Shown one piece after another: positions 46,897 through 56,141 of a DNA stretch of 64,000 nt. Both the position numbers and the translations under genes were made by a program. How positions within the stretch are numbered: position 1 is the first letter of the stretch; every line of letters begins with the position of its first letter. The DNA lies in assembly GCF_900113955.1 (NCBI RefSeq), contig NZ_FORH01000002.1, positions 492,590-556,589 on the forward strand. Reading direction: 5' to 3'. The notes under the pieces were generated by a model. The model did no database searches. It was not told the DNA's origin and worked only from the letters and a program-made list of their open reading frames with translations. The stretch comes from Celeribacter neptunius (GTDB lineage: Bacteria > Pseudomonadota > Alphaproteobacteria > Rhodobacterales > Rhodobacteraceae).

Positions 46897-48085
46897 GGCT
46901 GATCCGTGGTTGAGCATCGTCGGTTTGGGCGAAGATGGCCTGAACGGCTTGCCGAATGCAAGCCGTGCCGCCTTGGAGGAGGCCGAGGTCATCTTTGGCG
47001 GGGCGCGTCATCTGGAACTGGCGGGTGCGGGCACGCGGGGACAGGCTTGGCCAGTGCCCTTCGACCTTGCGCCGGTTCTGGCCTGTCGTGGACAAAAGGT
47101 GGTCGTTCTGGCCTCGGGCGATCCGTTCTGGTTCGGCGCGGGCGGGTCCCTCGCTGCGCATCTGTCGCCGGGGGAATGGTGTGCCTTTCCGGTGGCAGGG
47201 ATCGTTTCGCTGGCCTGCGCACGGCTCGGATGGCGGATCGAGGAGGTCACCGCGCTGGGGCTTCATGCCGCGGGGTTTGGCGCGCTGCGTCGCGCGCTCC
47301 ATCCGGGTGCGAAAGTCATCGCGACCCTCAGGGACGCAGATACACCGCGCGCTCTGGCCGACTGGCTGGTGGCGGAGGGTTTCGGCACCGTGCAGATGCA
47401 TGTGCTCGAACGCATGGGCGGGCCGCATCAGCGGGTTCGCATGAGGCGGGCGGAGAGCTTCGATCTGACCAGCATGACTGCCCCCGTGGCGGTCGCGCTG
47501 GATGGGGCGGACTTGTCGCGCAATGCGGGTCTGCCGCATGTGCCGGGCTTGCCAGAGGACCGGTTTACGCATGACGGCCAGATCACCAAATCTCCGATCC
47601 GGGCGCTGACGCTCGCCACACTGGCGCCGCGTCCGGGGGCGCTTTTGTGGGACATCGGCGGCGGATCGGGATCGATCTCGGTCGAGTGGGGACTTGCCGG
47701 GGGGCGGGCCATTACAATTGAGCCGCGCCCCGATCGCATCGCCAATATTCAGAGCAATATCGAGGCCTTCGGCCTGACGCGTCAAATCCGCGCCATCGAA
47801 GGTCGTGCGCCCGAGGTGCTGGGCGATTTGCCCTCCCCCGAGGCCGTGTTCATCGGCGGTGGCAGCACAGAGGCGCTCTATGACTGGCTTTGGGCGCATC
47901 TGCCCGGAGGGACGCGGATCGTGGCCAATGCGGTGACGCTCGAGACCGAGGCGATTTTGGCCGGGCTCCACGCCCGTCACGGGGGATCGCTGATGCGCAT
48001 AGACCTATCGCGGGCCGAAGGCCTGGGGCGGATGCGCGGCTGGTCGGCGGCGCGTCCCGTGGTGCAATGGAGTGTGACGCGATGA
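46895..48085 (+). CDS. cobL: CobL, precorrin-6Y C5,15-methyltransferase (decarboxylating)
   Basis: A 396-residue fusion of a CbiE-like tetrapyrrole methylase (about 1-200; IVGLGEDGLNGL, LASGDPFWFG) and a CbiT-like SAM methyltransferase (about 220-396; DIGGGSGSISVEW). It methylates C5 and C15 and decarboxylates. AGGAG at 46883-46887, inside cobK, serves the ATG at 46895. cobE follows with an ATGA overlap. Confidence 0.94.
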   Translation: MADPWLSIVGLGEDGLNGLPNASRAALEEAEVIFGGARHLELAGAGTRGQAWPVPFDLAPVLACRGQKVVVLASGDPFWFGAGGSLAAHLSPGEWCAFPVAGIVSLACARLGWRIEEVTALGLHAAGFGALRRALHPGAKVIATLRDADTPRALADWLVAEGFGTVQMHVLERMGGPHQRVRMRRAESFDLTSMTAPVAVALDGADLSRNAGLPHVPGLPEDRFTHDGQITKSPIRALTLATLAPRPGALLWDIGGGSGSISVEWGLAGGRAITIEPRPDRIANIQSNIEAFGLTRQIRAIEGRAPEVLGDLPSPEAVFIGGGSTEALYDWLWAHLPGGTRIVANAVTLETEAILAGLHARHGGSLMRIDLSRAEGLGRMRGWSAARPVVQWSVTR

Positions 48086-48411
48086 GAGTGGCCGGCATGG
48101 GCTTTCAACGCAGCGCCCCCCCTGCGGCCTTACGCGCGGCACTCGCTTCGGTCGGGGCGGTCGACCATGTCGCGACCGCGCGCTCGAAAGCCGCGGCTCT
48201 GGCGCAGATTTTGGGATGCGATGTGCGAGGCGCTGATGTCGCGGGCATTGCTACGCCGACGATGTCACAGGCCTCCCTCAATGCTCATGGCACCGGATCG
48301 GTGGCCGAAGCGGCCGCACTCGTGGTGGCTGGCCCCAACGCGCGGCTTTTGGAAAAACGCAAGATCATCGGCGGCGTCACCATCGCTGTCGCAGAAGGAG
48401 ACGGAAGATGA
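48082..48411 (+). CDS. cobE: CobE / CbiG C-terminal domain protein
   Basis: A 109-residue protein matching the CobE/GbiG_C family; the diagnostic stretch is [16 protein letters not shown] near residue 75. Its exact role in the aerobic pathway is not settled; CbiG in the anaerobic route opens the lactone ring. It overlaps cobL upstream and cobM downstream by ATGA. Confidence 0.9.
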   Translation: MRVAGMGFQRSAPPAALRAALASVGAVDHVATARSKAAALAQILGCDVRGADVAGIATPTMSQASLNAHGTGSVAEAAALVVAGPNARLLEKRKIIGGVTIAVAEGDGR

Positions 48412-49205
48412 CGGTTCATTTTATCGGTGCAGGACCGGGGGCAGCAGATTTGATCACGCTCCGCGGGCGCGACCTGATCGCGGCCTGTCCGGTGTGTCTT
48501 TATGCCGGAAGCCTCGTGCCGGAGGCCTTGCTGGCCCATTGCCCGGAGCGGGCGCGAGTCATCAACACGGCGCCTCTGAGCCTCGACGAAATCATGGCTG
48601 AAATCGCCGCGACCCATGCCGCAGGCCACGATATCGCCCGGCTGCATTCCGGCGATCTGTCCGTCTGGTCGGCGATGGGCGAACAGCTGCGCCGCCTGCG
48701 CGCGCTGGACATCCCCTATGACGTCACCCCCGGCGTGCCGAGCTTTGCCGCCGCCGCCGCCACGCTTTGTGCCGAGCTGACCCTGCCCGGCGTGGTGCAA
48801 TCCGTGGTGCTGACCCGGACCTCGGGGCGGGCGACGGCGATGCCGCCGGGGGAGACGCTTGAGAATTTCGCAAAAACAGGCGCAGTTCTGGCCATTCACC
48901 TGTCGGTGCATGTGCTCGACAAGGTGATCGCAGAGCTGACGCCGCATTACGGCGCGGACTGTCCGGTCGCGGTGGTCTGGCGCGCGAGCTGGCCGGATGA
49001 GCGCGTGGCGCGTGCCAGGCTGGGCAGCCTGAAAACCGCCATCGGGGCGGAGATGGAGCGCACCGCGCTGATCCTTGTGGGCCGCTCGATCGGGGCCGAA
49101 GACTTTGCCGAAAGCCGGCTTTATGCGCGGGATTACGACCGGCGTTATCGCCCCGTGGGCACCAACCCGCGCTTTCCCGAGACGGCAAAAGGCGGTGCGG
49201 CATGA
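48408..49205 (+). CDS. cobM: CobM, precorrin-4 C11-methyltransferase
   Basis: A 265-residue tetrapyrrole methylase with [17 protein letters not shown] at the N terminus, [14 protein letters not shown] near residue 83 and [11 protein letters not shown]. It methylates C11 of precorrin-4. It is linked by 4-base overlaps to cobE and cobB. Confidence 0.95.
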   Translation: MTVHFIGAGPGAADLITLRGRDLIAACPVCLYAGSLVPEALLAHCPERARVINTAPLSLDEIMAEIAATHAAGHDIARLHSGDLSVWSAMGEQLRRLRALDIPYDVTPGVPSFAAAAATLCAELTLPGVVQSVVLTRTSGRATAMPPGETLENFAKTGAVLAIHLSVHVLDKVIAELTPHYGADCPVAVVWRASWPDERVARARLGSLKTAIGAEMERTALILVGRSIGAEDFAESRLYARDYDRRYRPVGTNPRFPETAKGGAA

Positions 49206-50533
49206 CGCCGGGTCTGGTGATTGCCGCCGCTTCGTCAGGCACTGGGAAAACGACACTGATGCTGGGACTCCTGGCAGCGTTGCGTGCGCGCGGCGTGCGG
49301 GTGCAGCCGCTGAAATGCGGTCCCGATTACATCGATCCGGCGTTTCACACGGCGGCGGCGGGGCGCAGTTCGGTCAATCTCGATGCCTGGGCGATGTCTC
49401 CGGCGCAGATCGCCACCCTTGCGGACCGGCCCACCGATCTCCCTGCCGATCTTTTCGTGACCGAGGGCTCGATGGGGCTCTTTGATGGCGTGGCCGTGCC
49501 GGGCGAAACCGGCATCGGAGCCAGCGCCGATATCGCCGCGTTGATGGGCTGGCCGGTGATCCTGGTGATCGATGCCTCGGGACAGGCGCAGACGGCGGCA
49601 GCGGTCGCGTTGGGGCTCGCGCAGTTCCGCGCCGATGTCACGGTCGCGGGCGTCGTTTTGAACAAAATCGCCTCGCCCCGGCACGAGCAGCTGGTGCGGC
49701 GTGGGTTCGAAAGCATTGCACTTCCGGTTCTGGGCGTCTTGCCGCGCACCGCCGGGATCGAACTGCCGTCCCGGCATCTGGGTCTGGTGCAGGCGCAGGA
49801 AACCGGAGATCTGCAGCGGCTGCTCAACCACGCTGGCGAGATCGTGGCTGAGCATTGCGATCTCGACGCGCTGATGGCCTGTGCAGGGGCGAAAGAGATC
49901 CCTTTTGCCCCCTATACGCCCGCGCCACCGCCCGGTCAGCGCATTGCCTTGGCGCGGGACGCGGCGTTTTCCTTTGTCTATCCGCATTTGATCGAGGCCT
50001 GGCGCACCGCCGGGGCGAGCATCTTGCCGTTTTCGCCACTGGCCGACGAGGCGCCGGACCCGCATGCCGACATCTGTTGGTTGCCGGGGGGCTATCCCGA
50101 GCTTCACGCCGGGCGGCTTTCCGGCAATCGCACATTCATGGAGGGAGTGCGGCGGTTTGCCCAAACCCGCCCCATGCATGGGGAATGCGGGGGCTATATG
50201 GCTCTCGGCGCCGGGATCGTGGACGCTGAGGGGCATCGCCACGAGATGCTGGGTCTTCTGGGACTGGAGACCAGCTTTGCCAAGCGCAAGATGCATCTGG
50301 GCTATCGTCGCGCGGAGCTAATGGCAGGGATGCCGGGGTTTGCCGAGGGTCACGCGCTGCGCGGGCATGAGTTTCACTATGCGGGCATCCTCAAGCAACC
50401 CGACGCCCCTCTGGCGCGGGTGGTCGATCCGAATGGCACGGCGGTGCCTGAGACTGGTTCGATCCGCGTGATGCCCGATGGCGGGCAGGTTACGGGGACG
50501 TTTTTCCACCTGATCGCCGAGGCGACCCGGTGA
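49202..50533 (+). CDS. cobB: CobB, hydrogenobyrinic acid a,c-diamide synthase
   Basis: A 443-residue glutamine-dependent amidotransferase. The N-terminal ATPase P-loop is ASSGTGKTT (about 8-16); the C-terminal class I glutaminase domain has its Cys nucleophile in [12 protein letters not shown] (about 326). It amidates the a and c side chains before cobalt insertion by CobN. It is the last plus-strand gene of the operon and converges on cobF with 22 bases between stops. Confidence 0.95.
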   Translation: MTPGLVIAAASSGTGKTTLMLGLLAALRARGVRVQPLKCGPDYIDPAFHTAAAGRSSVNLDAWAMSPAQIATLADRPTDLPADLFVTEGSMGLFDGVAVPGETGIGASADIAALMGWPVILVIDASGQAQTAAAVALGLAQFRADVTVAGVVLNKIASPRHEQLVRRGFESIALPVLGVLPRTAGIELPSRHLGLVQAQETGDLQRLLNHAGEIVAEHCDLDALMACAGAKEIPFAPYTPAPPPGQRIALARDAAFSFVYPHLIEAWRTAGASILPFSPLADEAPDPHADICWLPGGYPELHAGRLSGNRTFMEGVRRFAQTRPMHGECGGYMALGAGIVDAEGHRHEMLGLLGLETSFAKRKMHLGYRRAELMAGMPGFAEGHALRGHEFHYAGILKQPDAPLARVVDPNGTAVPETGSIRVMPDGGQVTGTFFHLIAEATR

Positions 50534-50555
50534 TGCCGGACCTGAAAGCGCCGGA

Positions 50556-51317
50556 TCACGCGGTTCGGCGCATGAGGTAGATGTCCATCACCCAGCCCAG
50601 CTCGGCGCGCAGCGCGGCGCGTATGGTGACGATTTTTTCGGCCACCTCGGCCAGAGTTCCGGCGACGAGGCGCTCCTGAGGCATCGCCACGCAACCGCCC
50701 CACCAGATCTCGATCCCCGCCGGGTCGAGCGCGCGAAAGGCGCAGTCGCCATCGAGCATGACAACAACGGTTTGCACCCCGTCTGGCCAGCCGTGGTTGC
50801 GCAATTGCCGTCCGGTGGTGAGAGTGACGGGGGCGCCGACGCCGTTGAGCGGAATGGCGTGCGCCGCGCAAAGGGCCTGTATCGCGGTGATGCCGGGAAT
50901 GACACGCGGCGTGATCTGCATCCGGTGACCGAGCCGCTCGGCGATGCGCAGACTGCTGTCATAAAGCATCGGATCGCCCCAGATCAAAAGCGCCACGTTC
51001 GCGTCGGCCTCTGTGCCCAAAGCCTCGGTGATCGCCGTTTTCCAAGCCTGTGCAATCGCATCATGCCAGTCCGACACGCGTTGATCATAGGGCGCGCCGT
51101 CGGCATCGCGTTCGGGCAGGTCAAACTCGACAACACGCGTGGTCGGATTGTTCAGATGCTGTGCCAGAAGGCAACGGCGCAACTCGGCCAGTTCGGTCTT
51201 TTCCGGGCCTTTCAGCGGGATCAGGATCAGATCGGCGGCATTCATCGCCGCGATGGCCTGTTGCGTGACGTGATCGGGATCGCCGGTGCCGATGCCGATC
51301 AGGTTCAGGTCGATCAT
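50556..51317 (-). CDS. cobF: CobF, precorrin-6A synthase (deacetylating)
   Basis: A 253-residue tetrapyrrole methylase-fold enzyme that methylates C1 and releases acetate. Family features include LIGIGTGDPDHVTQQA at the start, LIPLKGPEKTELAELR, and LLIWGDPMLYDSS. It lies 60 bases after the cbiM-like gene on the minus strand and probably shares that transcript and riboswitch. Confidence 0.94.
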   Translation of the reverse strand: MIDLNLIGIGTGDPDHVTQQAIAAMNAADLILIPLKGPEKTELAELRRCLLAQHLNNPTTRVVEFDLPERDADGAPYDQRVSDWHDAIAQAWKTAITEALGTEADANVALLIWGDPMLYDSSLRIAERLGHRMQITPRVIPGITAIQALCAAHAIPLNGVGAPVTLTTGRQLRNHGWPDGVQTVVVMLDGDCAFRALDPAGIEIWWGGCVAMPQERLVAGTLAEVAEKIVTIRAALRAELGWVMDIYLMRRTA

Positions 51318-51377
51318 TGTGGTCCTCTCGAAACAGGGGGCCGAAGCCCCCTGCCGTGTGGTCTCTGACGGATCAGG

Positions 51378-52043
51378 TCAGGCATAAAGGCGTGGCGTGA
51401 CAAAACCGCTGCCCTGCAGGGATTTCGCGCGTTTCGCCAGCGCCAGAACGGCCAGATCCAGAAGCGGTTCGATCAGGATCACCGTCATATAGGCGGCGCC
51501 AAAGGTCAGCACCTGGCTCACCTCGGCCACGCCCTGACCGTAAATCGCCCAGAAGGTCACCCACAGCACGATCCCGCCCTGATAGGCGGTCGAGAGCGCC
51601 AGCGCTTGCGAATATTTCAGATCGACATAGGCGGTGCCCGGCGCGATCAGGCGTTTGGCCAGCATTTGCAGCCCGAAGAGCGGCACCAGAAGCGTTGTCA
51701 CATTCATCCCGTATTGCGGCAGATCGAACGGGGCGAAGAACACCCCCTGCGCCAGCAGCCCAAGCGCCAGACCGATGGCCGCAGGCGCCGCGCCAAGGAT
51801 CAGGAACAGGGTTGAGCCGAGGATCAAATGCACCTCCGAGACCCCGACCGGATGGTGCGGCAGCACCTGAAAGAAAACGAAGACGGCGGCGGTGGCGATG
51901 AGCGCCCGCCCGACCAGGGAGACAAGCCCTTGCTGACGTATCGTGTCGACGGCTGTTTTGAGGGTATAGAGGCCTGCACCTGCCGCAGTGGCATAGCTCA
52001 AGACGATTTTGGCACCCGTGACGATGCCAGGTTCAATATGCAT
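51378..52043 (-). CDS. cbiM: CbiM-like cobalt ECF transporter permease
   Basis: A 221-residue membrane protein with six to seven hydrophobic helices. Its N terminus MHIEPG matches the metal-binding MHI-x-x-G of CbiM S-components, and EVHLILGSTLFLILG and PQYGMNV are typical of the family. It is the cobalt-selective component; no cbiN, cbiQ or cbiO lies beside it. Directly downstream of a cobalamin riboswitch, which supports a cobalt-uptake role. Confidence 0.85.
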   Translation of the reverse strand: MHIEPGIVTGAKIVLSYATAAGAGLYTLKTAVDTIRQQGLVSLVGRALIATAAVFVFFQVLPHHPVGVSEVHLILGSTLFLILGAAPAAIGLALGLLAQGVFFAPFDLPQYGMNVTTLLVPLFGLQMLAKRLIAPGTAYVDLKYSQALALSTAYQGGIVLWVTFWAIYGQGVAEVSQVLTFGAAYMTVILIEPLLDLAVLALAKRAKSLQGSGFVTPRLYA

Positions 52044-52085
52044 ATCGCGTACTCCTTGCCGTCACACCCGACGGCGGTTGATGTG

Positions 52086-52292
52086 GCTGATGGCCGGTTT
52101 CCTGGCTCGCGGGTCAAAGCGCCACTCCCCCTTCCCAGAGATCCCGACAGGGCTCTCCAGTGGTTGTCGGAGCGCGCTCACCGCATACAGTCGCGGGGGC
52201 GGCCGGGGCTTCGGGTGCTGCGATTTGCGACATCCTTCCCCGTTCCCGATTGAGCCCTGCGCATCGCGCATGATGGGCACCAAACAGGCCTT
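52086..52292 (-). ncRNA. Cobalamin riboswitch controlling cbiM-cobF
   Basis: Read on the minus strand, the conserved blocks appear in order: TTTGGTGCCC near 52285, GCCGCCCCCGCGA at 52203-52191, CCACTGG at 52163-52157, CTGGGAAGG, and the B12 box GAGCCAGGAAACCGGCC at 52108-52092. It ends about 45 bases before the cbiM start, so control is probably at translation initiation or by a nearby structure. Confidence 0.92.
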
Positions 52293-52602
52293 CAGATAAA
52301 CGTGGCTTTGGCGATGTCGTCAAGTGCATATCTCGCCTGCGGACAGCAGATGCCCGCAATTTTCATCACAGACAGATCACAGTCGCCCAACGTGATCTCG
52401 ACGCAGGTTTCCGATCCTCATGATCAATCCGCCAGTCCCGGCCACGGGCCAAGGCAACATTGATCTTCTGATGCTTCATATTTGGCAAATGCCCGGATCG
52501 GGCCCTTCTGCATGGCTCTCTCGGAGGCGGCTGGATCTGCCCGCGCATCTTCACGCAAACAGACAAGGCAGTCGGAACACAACCAAAGCACGGGTGCAGA
52601 GG
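52293..52602. other. Region between sitD and the cbiM riboswitch
   Basis: No intact gene. On the minus strand, two frames read like one broken short protein: MKHQKINVALARGRDWRIDH from 52479, then after a frame change CVEITLGDCDLSVMKIAG ending in a stop at 52292. I cannot identify it. Confidence 0.3.
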
Positions 52603-53448
52603 TCAGCCGATCCGGCTGGCATGGCGTGTTTTCATCTGCCGCAGGCCAAGCGCAACGAGAAAGAGGCCGGTCAGGATCAGGACAATGGTCGGGGCCGGGG
52701 CAGCATCGATCCAGAACGACAGGTAGACACCGGTTCCCCCGGACGCCAGCGCCACGACAATGGCCGTGATCATCATCGCAGCAAAGCGCCGGGTGAGCAG
52801 AAAGGCAATTGCCCCCGGAGCGATCAGATAGGCCACCGACAGGATGATCCCGACCGAAGACAGCATCGCCACGATCGTGGCCGAGAGGATCGCCAGCAGC
52901 CCGTAATGCAGCCAGCTGACCCGCAAGCCGATCATCCGGGCCTGTACCGGGTCGAAACTCTGGGCGAGGAAATCACGCCATTTGATCCCGAGGATGAGGG
53001 CAACGGCTCCGGAGATCAGACCGGCGGTCCAGAGATCATCCGCCCCGACCCCGAGCATATTGCCGAACAGAATATGATCGAGATGCAAGGCGGTTTCGAT
53101 CTGGGTGTAGATCACGATGCCCAACCCGAACATGCCGGAGAACACCACGCCCATGACCGTGTCCTGTTTGATCCGGGAATGGTCCTTGATGAACCCCGTT
53201 CCAAGCGCACAGACCAGCCCGGCGAGGAAAGCCCCGATGATCAGCGGGATGCCTGCAACATAGGCCAGAACGACGCCGGGCAGCACCGCGTGGCTCGTGG
53301 CATCGCCCATCAGCGACCAGCCCTTGAGCACCAGAAAGGTGCTGAGCATGGCGGCGGCCGGGGCAATCAGCAACACGATCAGCAGCGCGTTCTGCATGAA
53401 GGGAAATTGCAGCGGCATAAGAAGATCGGAGATCAAAGCGGCCATCAT
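52603..53448 (-). CDS. sitD: Manganese ABC transporter permease SitD
   Basis: A 281-residue ABC-3 family permease with about eight hydrophobic helices; conserved stretches are LVLKGWSLMGDATSHAVLPG near residue 40 and SVAYLIAPGAIAFLL. It is the second permease of the sitABCD system. The ATG at 53448 overlaps the sitC stop and follows AGGAGG; the next ATG, 3 bases on, is also possible. The frame running back to 53850 is inside sitC. Confidence 0.9.
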   Translation of the reverse strand: MMAALISDLLMPLQFPFMQNALLIVLLIAPAAAMLSTFLVLKGWSLMGDATSHAVLPGVVLAYVAGIPLIIGAFLAGLVCALGTGFIKDHSRIKQDTVMGVVFSGMFGLGIVIYTQIETALHLDHILFGNMLGVGADDLWTAGLISGAVALILGIKWRDFLAQSFDPVQARMIGLRVSWLHYGLLAILSATIVAMLSSVGIILSVAYLIAPGAIAFLLTRRFAAMMITAIVVALASGGTGVYLSFWIDAAPAPTIVLILTGLFLVALGLRQMKTRHASRIG

Positions 53449-54299
53449 GATGCCTCCTTCAGAGCGGCCTTTGCGCGGGCGCGGGACGCCAGCATGCCAT
53501 GTTTCGGGGCGCACACGAGCGCCACGAGAAACAATCCGGTTTGCAGGCAGACGATGACGCCGCCCGTGGCGCCGTCGAGGAAATAGCTCAGATAGGCGCC
53601 CAGTGCCGACGTGAGCGAGCCGATCGCGACGGAGAGCGCCAGGAGGCGCGGAAAACGGTCGGTCAGAAGATAGGCCGTGGCACCGGGGGTCACCACCAGT
53701 GCGATCACCAGAAAGGCGCCCACCGTCTGCATCGCCGCCACGGTCGAGGCGGAGAGCAGGGTGAAAAAAATCAACCGCAGCGCGGTGACGTTCAATCCGA
53801 TCGAACGGGCATGGGCCTCGTCGAAGAACACGGCCAGAAGATCGCGCCATTTCGCCAGCAGCACAGCGAGCGACACGCCTCCGATGAGGACAAGTTGCAG
53901 GGTATCGCTTGGTGTGATCGCGAGGATATTGCCCATGATGATCGTCTGGATCGAGACGGCCATCGGATTGAGGGAGACCATGAACAGACCCAGGCCGAAA
54001 AAGGCGGTGAAGATCAACCCGATCACCACGTCTTCCTTGAGCCCGGATCGCTGCCGCAGAAAGAGCATGGCCAATGCGGCCAGCCCGCCCGACAGAAAGG
54101 CGCCGATGGCGAAAGGCAGGCCGAGCATATAGGCCCCGGCCACGCCGGGCACGACGGAATGCGACAGCGCATCGCCGATCAGCGACCAGCCCTTGAGCAT
54201 CAGATAGGCGGAGAGGAAGGCACAGACCGCGCCGACCAGGGCCGAGACCCAGATCGCATTGGTCATGTAGCCGTACTGGAAAGGTTCGAGCCAGCTCAT
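53445..54299 (-). CDS. sitC: Manganese ABC transporter permease SitC
   Basis: A 284-residue ABC-3 family permease, paralogous to SitD: LMLKGWSLIGDALSHSVVPG and LVVTPGATAYLLTDR match the corresponding SitD segments. About eight membrane helices. Overlaps sitB and sitD by 4 bases each, so the four genes form one translationally coupled operon. Confidence 0.92.
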   Translation of the reverse strand: MSWLEPFQYGYMTNAIWVSALVGAVCAFLSAYLMLKGWSLIGDALSHSVVPGVAGAYMLGLPFAIGAFLSGGLAALAMLFLRQRSGLKEDVVIGLIFTAFFGLGLFMVSLNPMAVSIQTIIMGNILAITPSDTLQLVLIGGVSLAVLLAKWRDLLAVFFDEAHARSIGLNVTALRLIFFTLLSASTVAAMQTVGAFLVIALVVTPGATAYLLTDRFPRLLALSVAIGSLTSALGAYLSYFLDGATGGVIVCLQTGLFLVALVCAPKHGMLASRARAKAALKEAS

Positions 54300-55147
54300 G
54301 TGCGCCCCTTCACGGTACGGGTCCTGTCGTCATAGACCACAAGCGGGCGTTCATCGTCGGAGAAGACTTCGAGCCTGCGCGGGTCCTCATCGTCATGCAG
54401 CCGCTGGCCTTCGAGCAGGAAGTGCCGCAGCACACCGCCAAAGGCCTCGCGCAGCAGATCCGGGGTGAAAACCTTTTCGGTCGGGCCATAGGCCAGCACC
54501 GTCCCCTTGACCAGAACCACCTGGTCGCAAAATTCCGGCACGGAGCCGAGATTATGCGTGGCCACCAGCATCACGCGGCCTTCGGCACGCAGATCTCGCA
54601 GGAGCGCGATGATCTGTTCTTCGGTCTTGACGTCAACGCCGGTGAAAGGCTCGTCCAACAGGATGACTTGCGCGTCTTGTGCCAGAGCGCGGGCGAGGAA
54701 GACGCGCTTTTTCTGCCCGCCGGACAGCTCGCCGATCTGTCGCTGGCGGAACTCGGTCATATTGACCCGTTCCAATGCTGAGGTGACGGCCGCATTATCG
54801 GCGGCACGGGGGCGGCGCAGAAATCCCATATGGCCGTACCGCCCCATCATCACCACGTCTTCGACCAGAACGGGGAAGCTCCAGTCGACCTCCTCGGCCT
54901 GTGGCACATAGGCGACGGCCTGTTTCTTCATCATCGCGCGGACCGGTTCGCCAAGGATCTCGATCTGCCCGCTTGCGACCGGGACAAAGCCCATCAGTGC
55001 CTTGAACAGTGTCGATTTTCCGGCACCGTTCACGCCGACCAGCGCGGCAATCGTGCCGCAGGGAATGGCGAAACTCGCGTTCCGCAGAGCGGTATGGCCG
55101 TTGCGATAGGTAACGGTGATGCCAGAGGCCCGGATACCATCACTCAT
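54296..55147 (-). CDS. sitB: Manganese ABC transporter ATP-binding protein SitB
   Basis: A 283-residue ATPase: Walker A GVNGAGKST, signature LSGGQKKR, Walker B VILLDEPFTGVD, switch His in VATHN. After the catalytic core it has a C-terminal tail of about 40 residues rich in acidic residues and His (HDDEDPRR), a common SitB feature. Overlaps both neighbours by 4 bases. Confidence 0.94.
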   Translation of the reverse strand: MSDGIRASGITVTYRNGHTALRNASFAIPCGTIAALVGVNGAGKSTLFKALMGFVPVASGQIEILGEPVRAMMKKQAVAYVPQAEEVDWSFPVLVEDVVMMGRYGHMGFLRRPRAADNAAVTSALERVNMTEFRQRQIGELSGGQKKRVFLARALAQDAQVILLDEPFTGVDVKTEEQIIALLRDLRAEGRVMLVATHNLGSVPEFCDQVVLVKGTVLAYGPTEKVFTPDLLREAFGGVLRHFLLEGQRLHDDEDPRRLEVFSDDERPLVVYDDRTRTVKGRT

Positions 55148-56040
55148 GGCTGAAGCCCCTCCACGATGGTCTCCGATGTGACGCGCAACAGTTCGAGATA
55201 GCTCGGCACAGGGCCGCCGGCCTCGGAAAGGCTGTCGACATAGAGCACCCCGCCGTAACGCGCCCCGGTCTCGCGCGCGACTTGTCTGGCGGGTTTGTCG
55301 GAGACGGTGGATTCCGAAAAGACGGCCGGGATTTCATGGGCACGCACCGTGTCGATGACCCCGCGCACCTGTTGCGGCGTGCCCTGGGCATCGGCGTTGA
55401 TCGGCCAGAGATAGGCCTCCTTCAACCCGAAATCCCGCGCCAGATAGGAAAACGCCCCTTCGGAGGTGACCAGCCAGCGGCGGCTTTCGGGCAAGCTGCG
55501 GGCGGCCTCGCGCAGCGGGCCAATGACATCGGCCATCTGCTGTTTGTAGCGGGCGGCATTGGCGGCGTAGATCCCGGCATTGTCCGGATCGGCCTCGCTC
55601 AACGCGTCCCGGATATTGTCGATATAGATCTCGGCGGAATCGAGCGCCATCCAGCCATGCGGATTGGGTTTGCCCTCATACTCCCCGCCGGCGATGGCAA
55701 TCGGAACGATGCCCTCGGAGACGGTCGCGGCAGGCACATCGCGCAGGTTGGAAAAGAACTGCTCGAACCAGCGCTCCAGATTCAACCCGTTCCACAGGAT
55801 CAGGTCGGCGCCTTGCGCCTTGACCAGATCGCGCGGCGTCGGGGCGTAGCCATGGATCTCGGCGCCCGGCTTGGTGATCGACACCACCTCTGCCGCCTCC
55901 CCGGCGACATTCTGTGCCATGTCGGCAATCACCGTGAAGGTTGTCACCACTTTCAGCCGCTCCTGCGCGGCGAGCGACCCGGCCAGCCCGGCGAGACCCA
56001 GACCGAGGCCCAGAGCGAGAATGTTACGTCTCTTGAACAT
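55144..56040 (-). CDS. sitA: Periplasmic manganese-binding protein SitA
   Basis: A 298-residue cluster A-I metal-binding protein. Signal peptide MFKRRNILALGLGLG with cleavage near SLAAQ. The four likely ligands are His in GAEIHGYAPTP, His in NPHGWMAL, Glu in FSESTVSD and Asp in YVDSLSE. The His-rich loop of zinc-type ZnuA is absent, which favours Mn (or Fe). Start at 56040 chosen over 56070 because the signal peptide begins there and AGGAG lies just upstream. Confidence 0.92.
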   Translation of the reverse strand: MFKRRNILALGLGLGLAGLAGSLAAQERLKVVTTFTVIADMAQNVAGEAAEVVSITKPGAEIHGYAPTPRDLVKAQGADLILWNGLNLERWFEQFFSNLRDVPAATVSEGIVPIAIAGGEYEGKPNPHGWMALDSAEIYIDNIRDALSEADPDNAGIYAANAARYKQQMADVIGPLREAARSLPESRRWLVTSEGAFSYLARDFGLKEAYLWPINADAQGTPQQVRGVIDTVRAHEIPAVFSESTVSDKPARQVARETGARYGGVLYVDSLSEAGGPVPSYLELLRVTSETIVEGLQP

Positions 56041-56062
56041 GGGAATCTCCTCCTCGTTGCCT

Positions 56063-56119
56063 AAATGCATCTAGGAATGATTTGCATCTGTCAAGCGACA
56101 TGCGAATGACTTGCAACTG
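56063..56119. promoter_or_regulatory. sitA-mur control region with repeated Mur-type sites
   Basis: Two near-identical direct repeats, GAATGATTTGCATCTG (56075-56090) and GAATGACTTGCAACTG (56104-56119), match at 14 of 16 bases. An ATGCAT at about 56065 forms an inverted partner to the first TTTGCAT. The TGCA-rich pattern fits manganese-responsive sites bound by Fur-family Mur. Confidence 0.6.
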
Positions 56120-56141
56120 ACTCTTGCGTCTGACGACAAAA

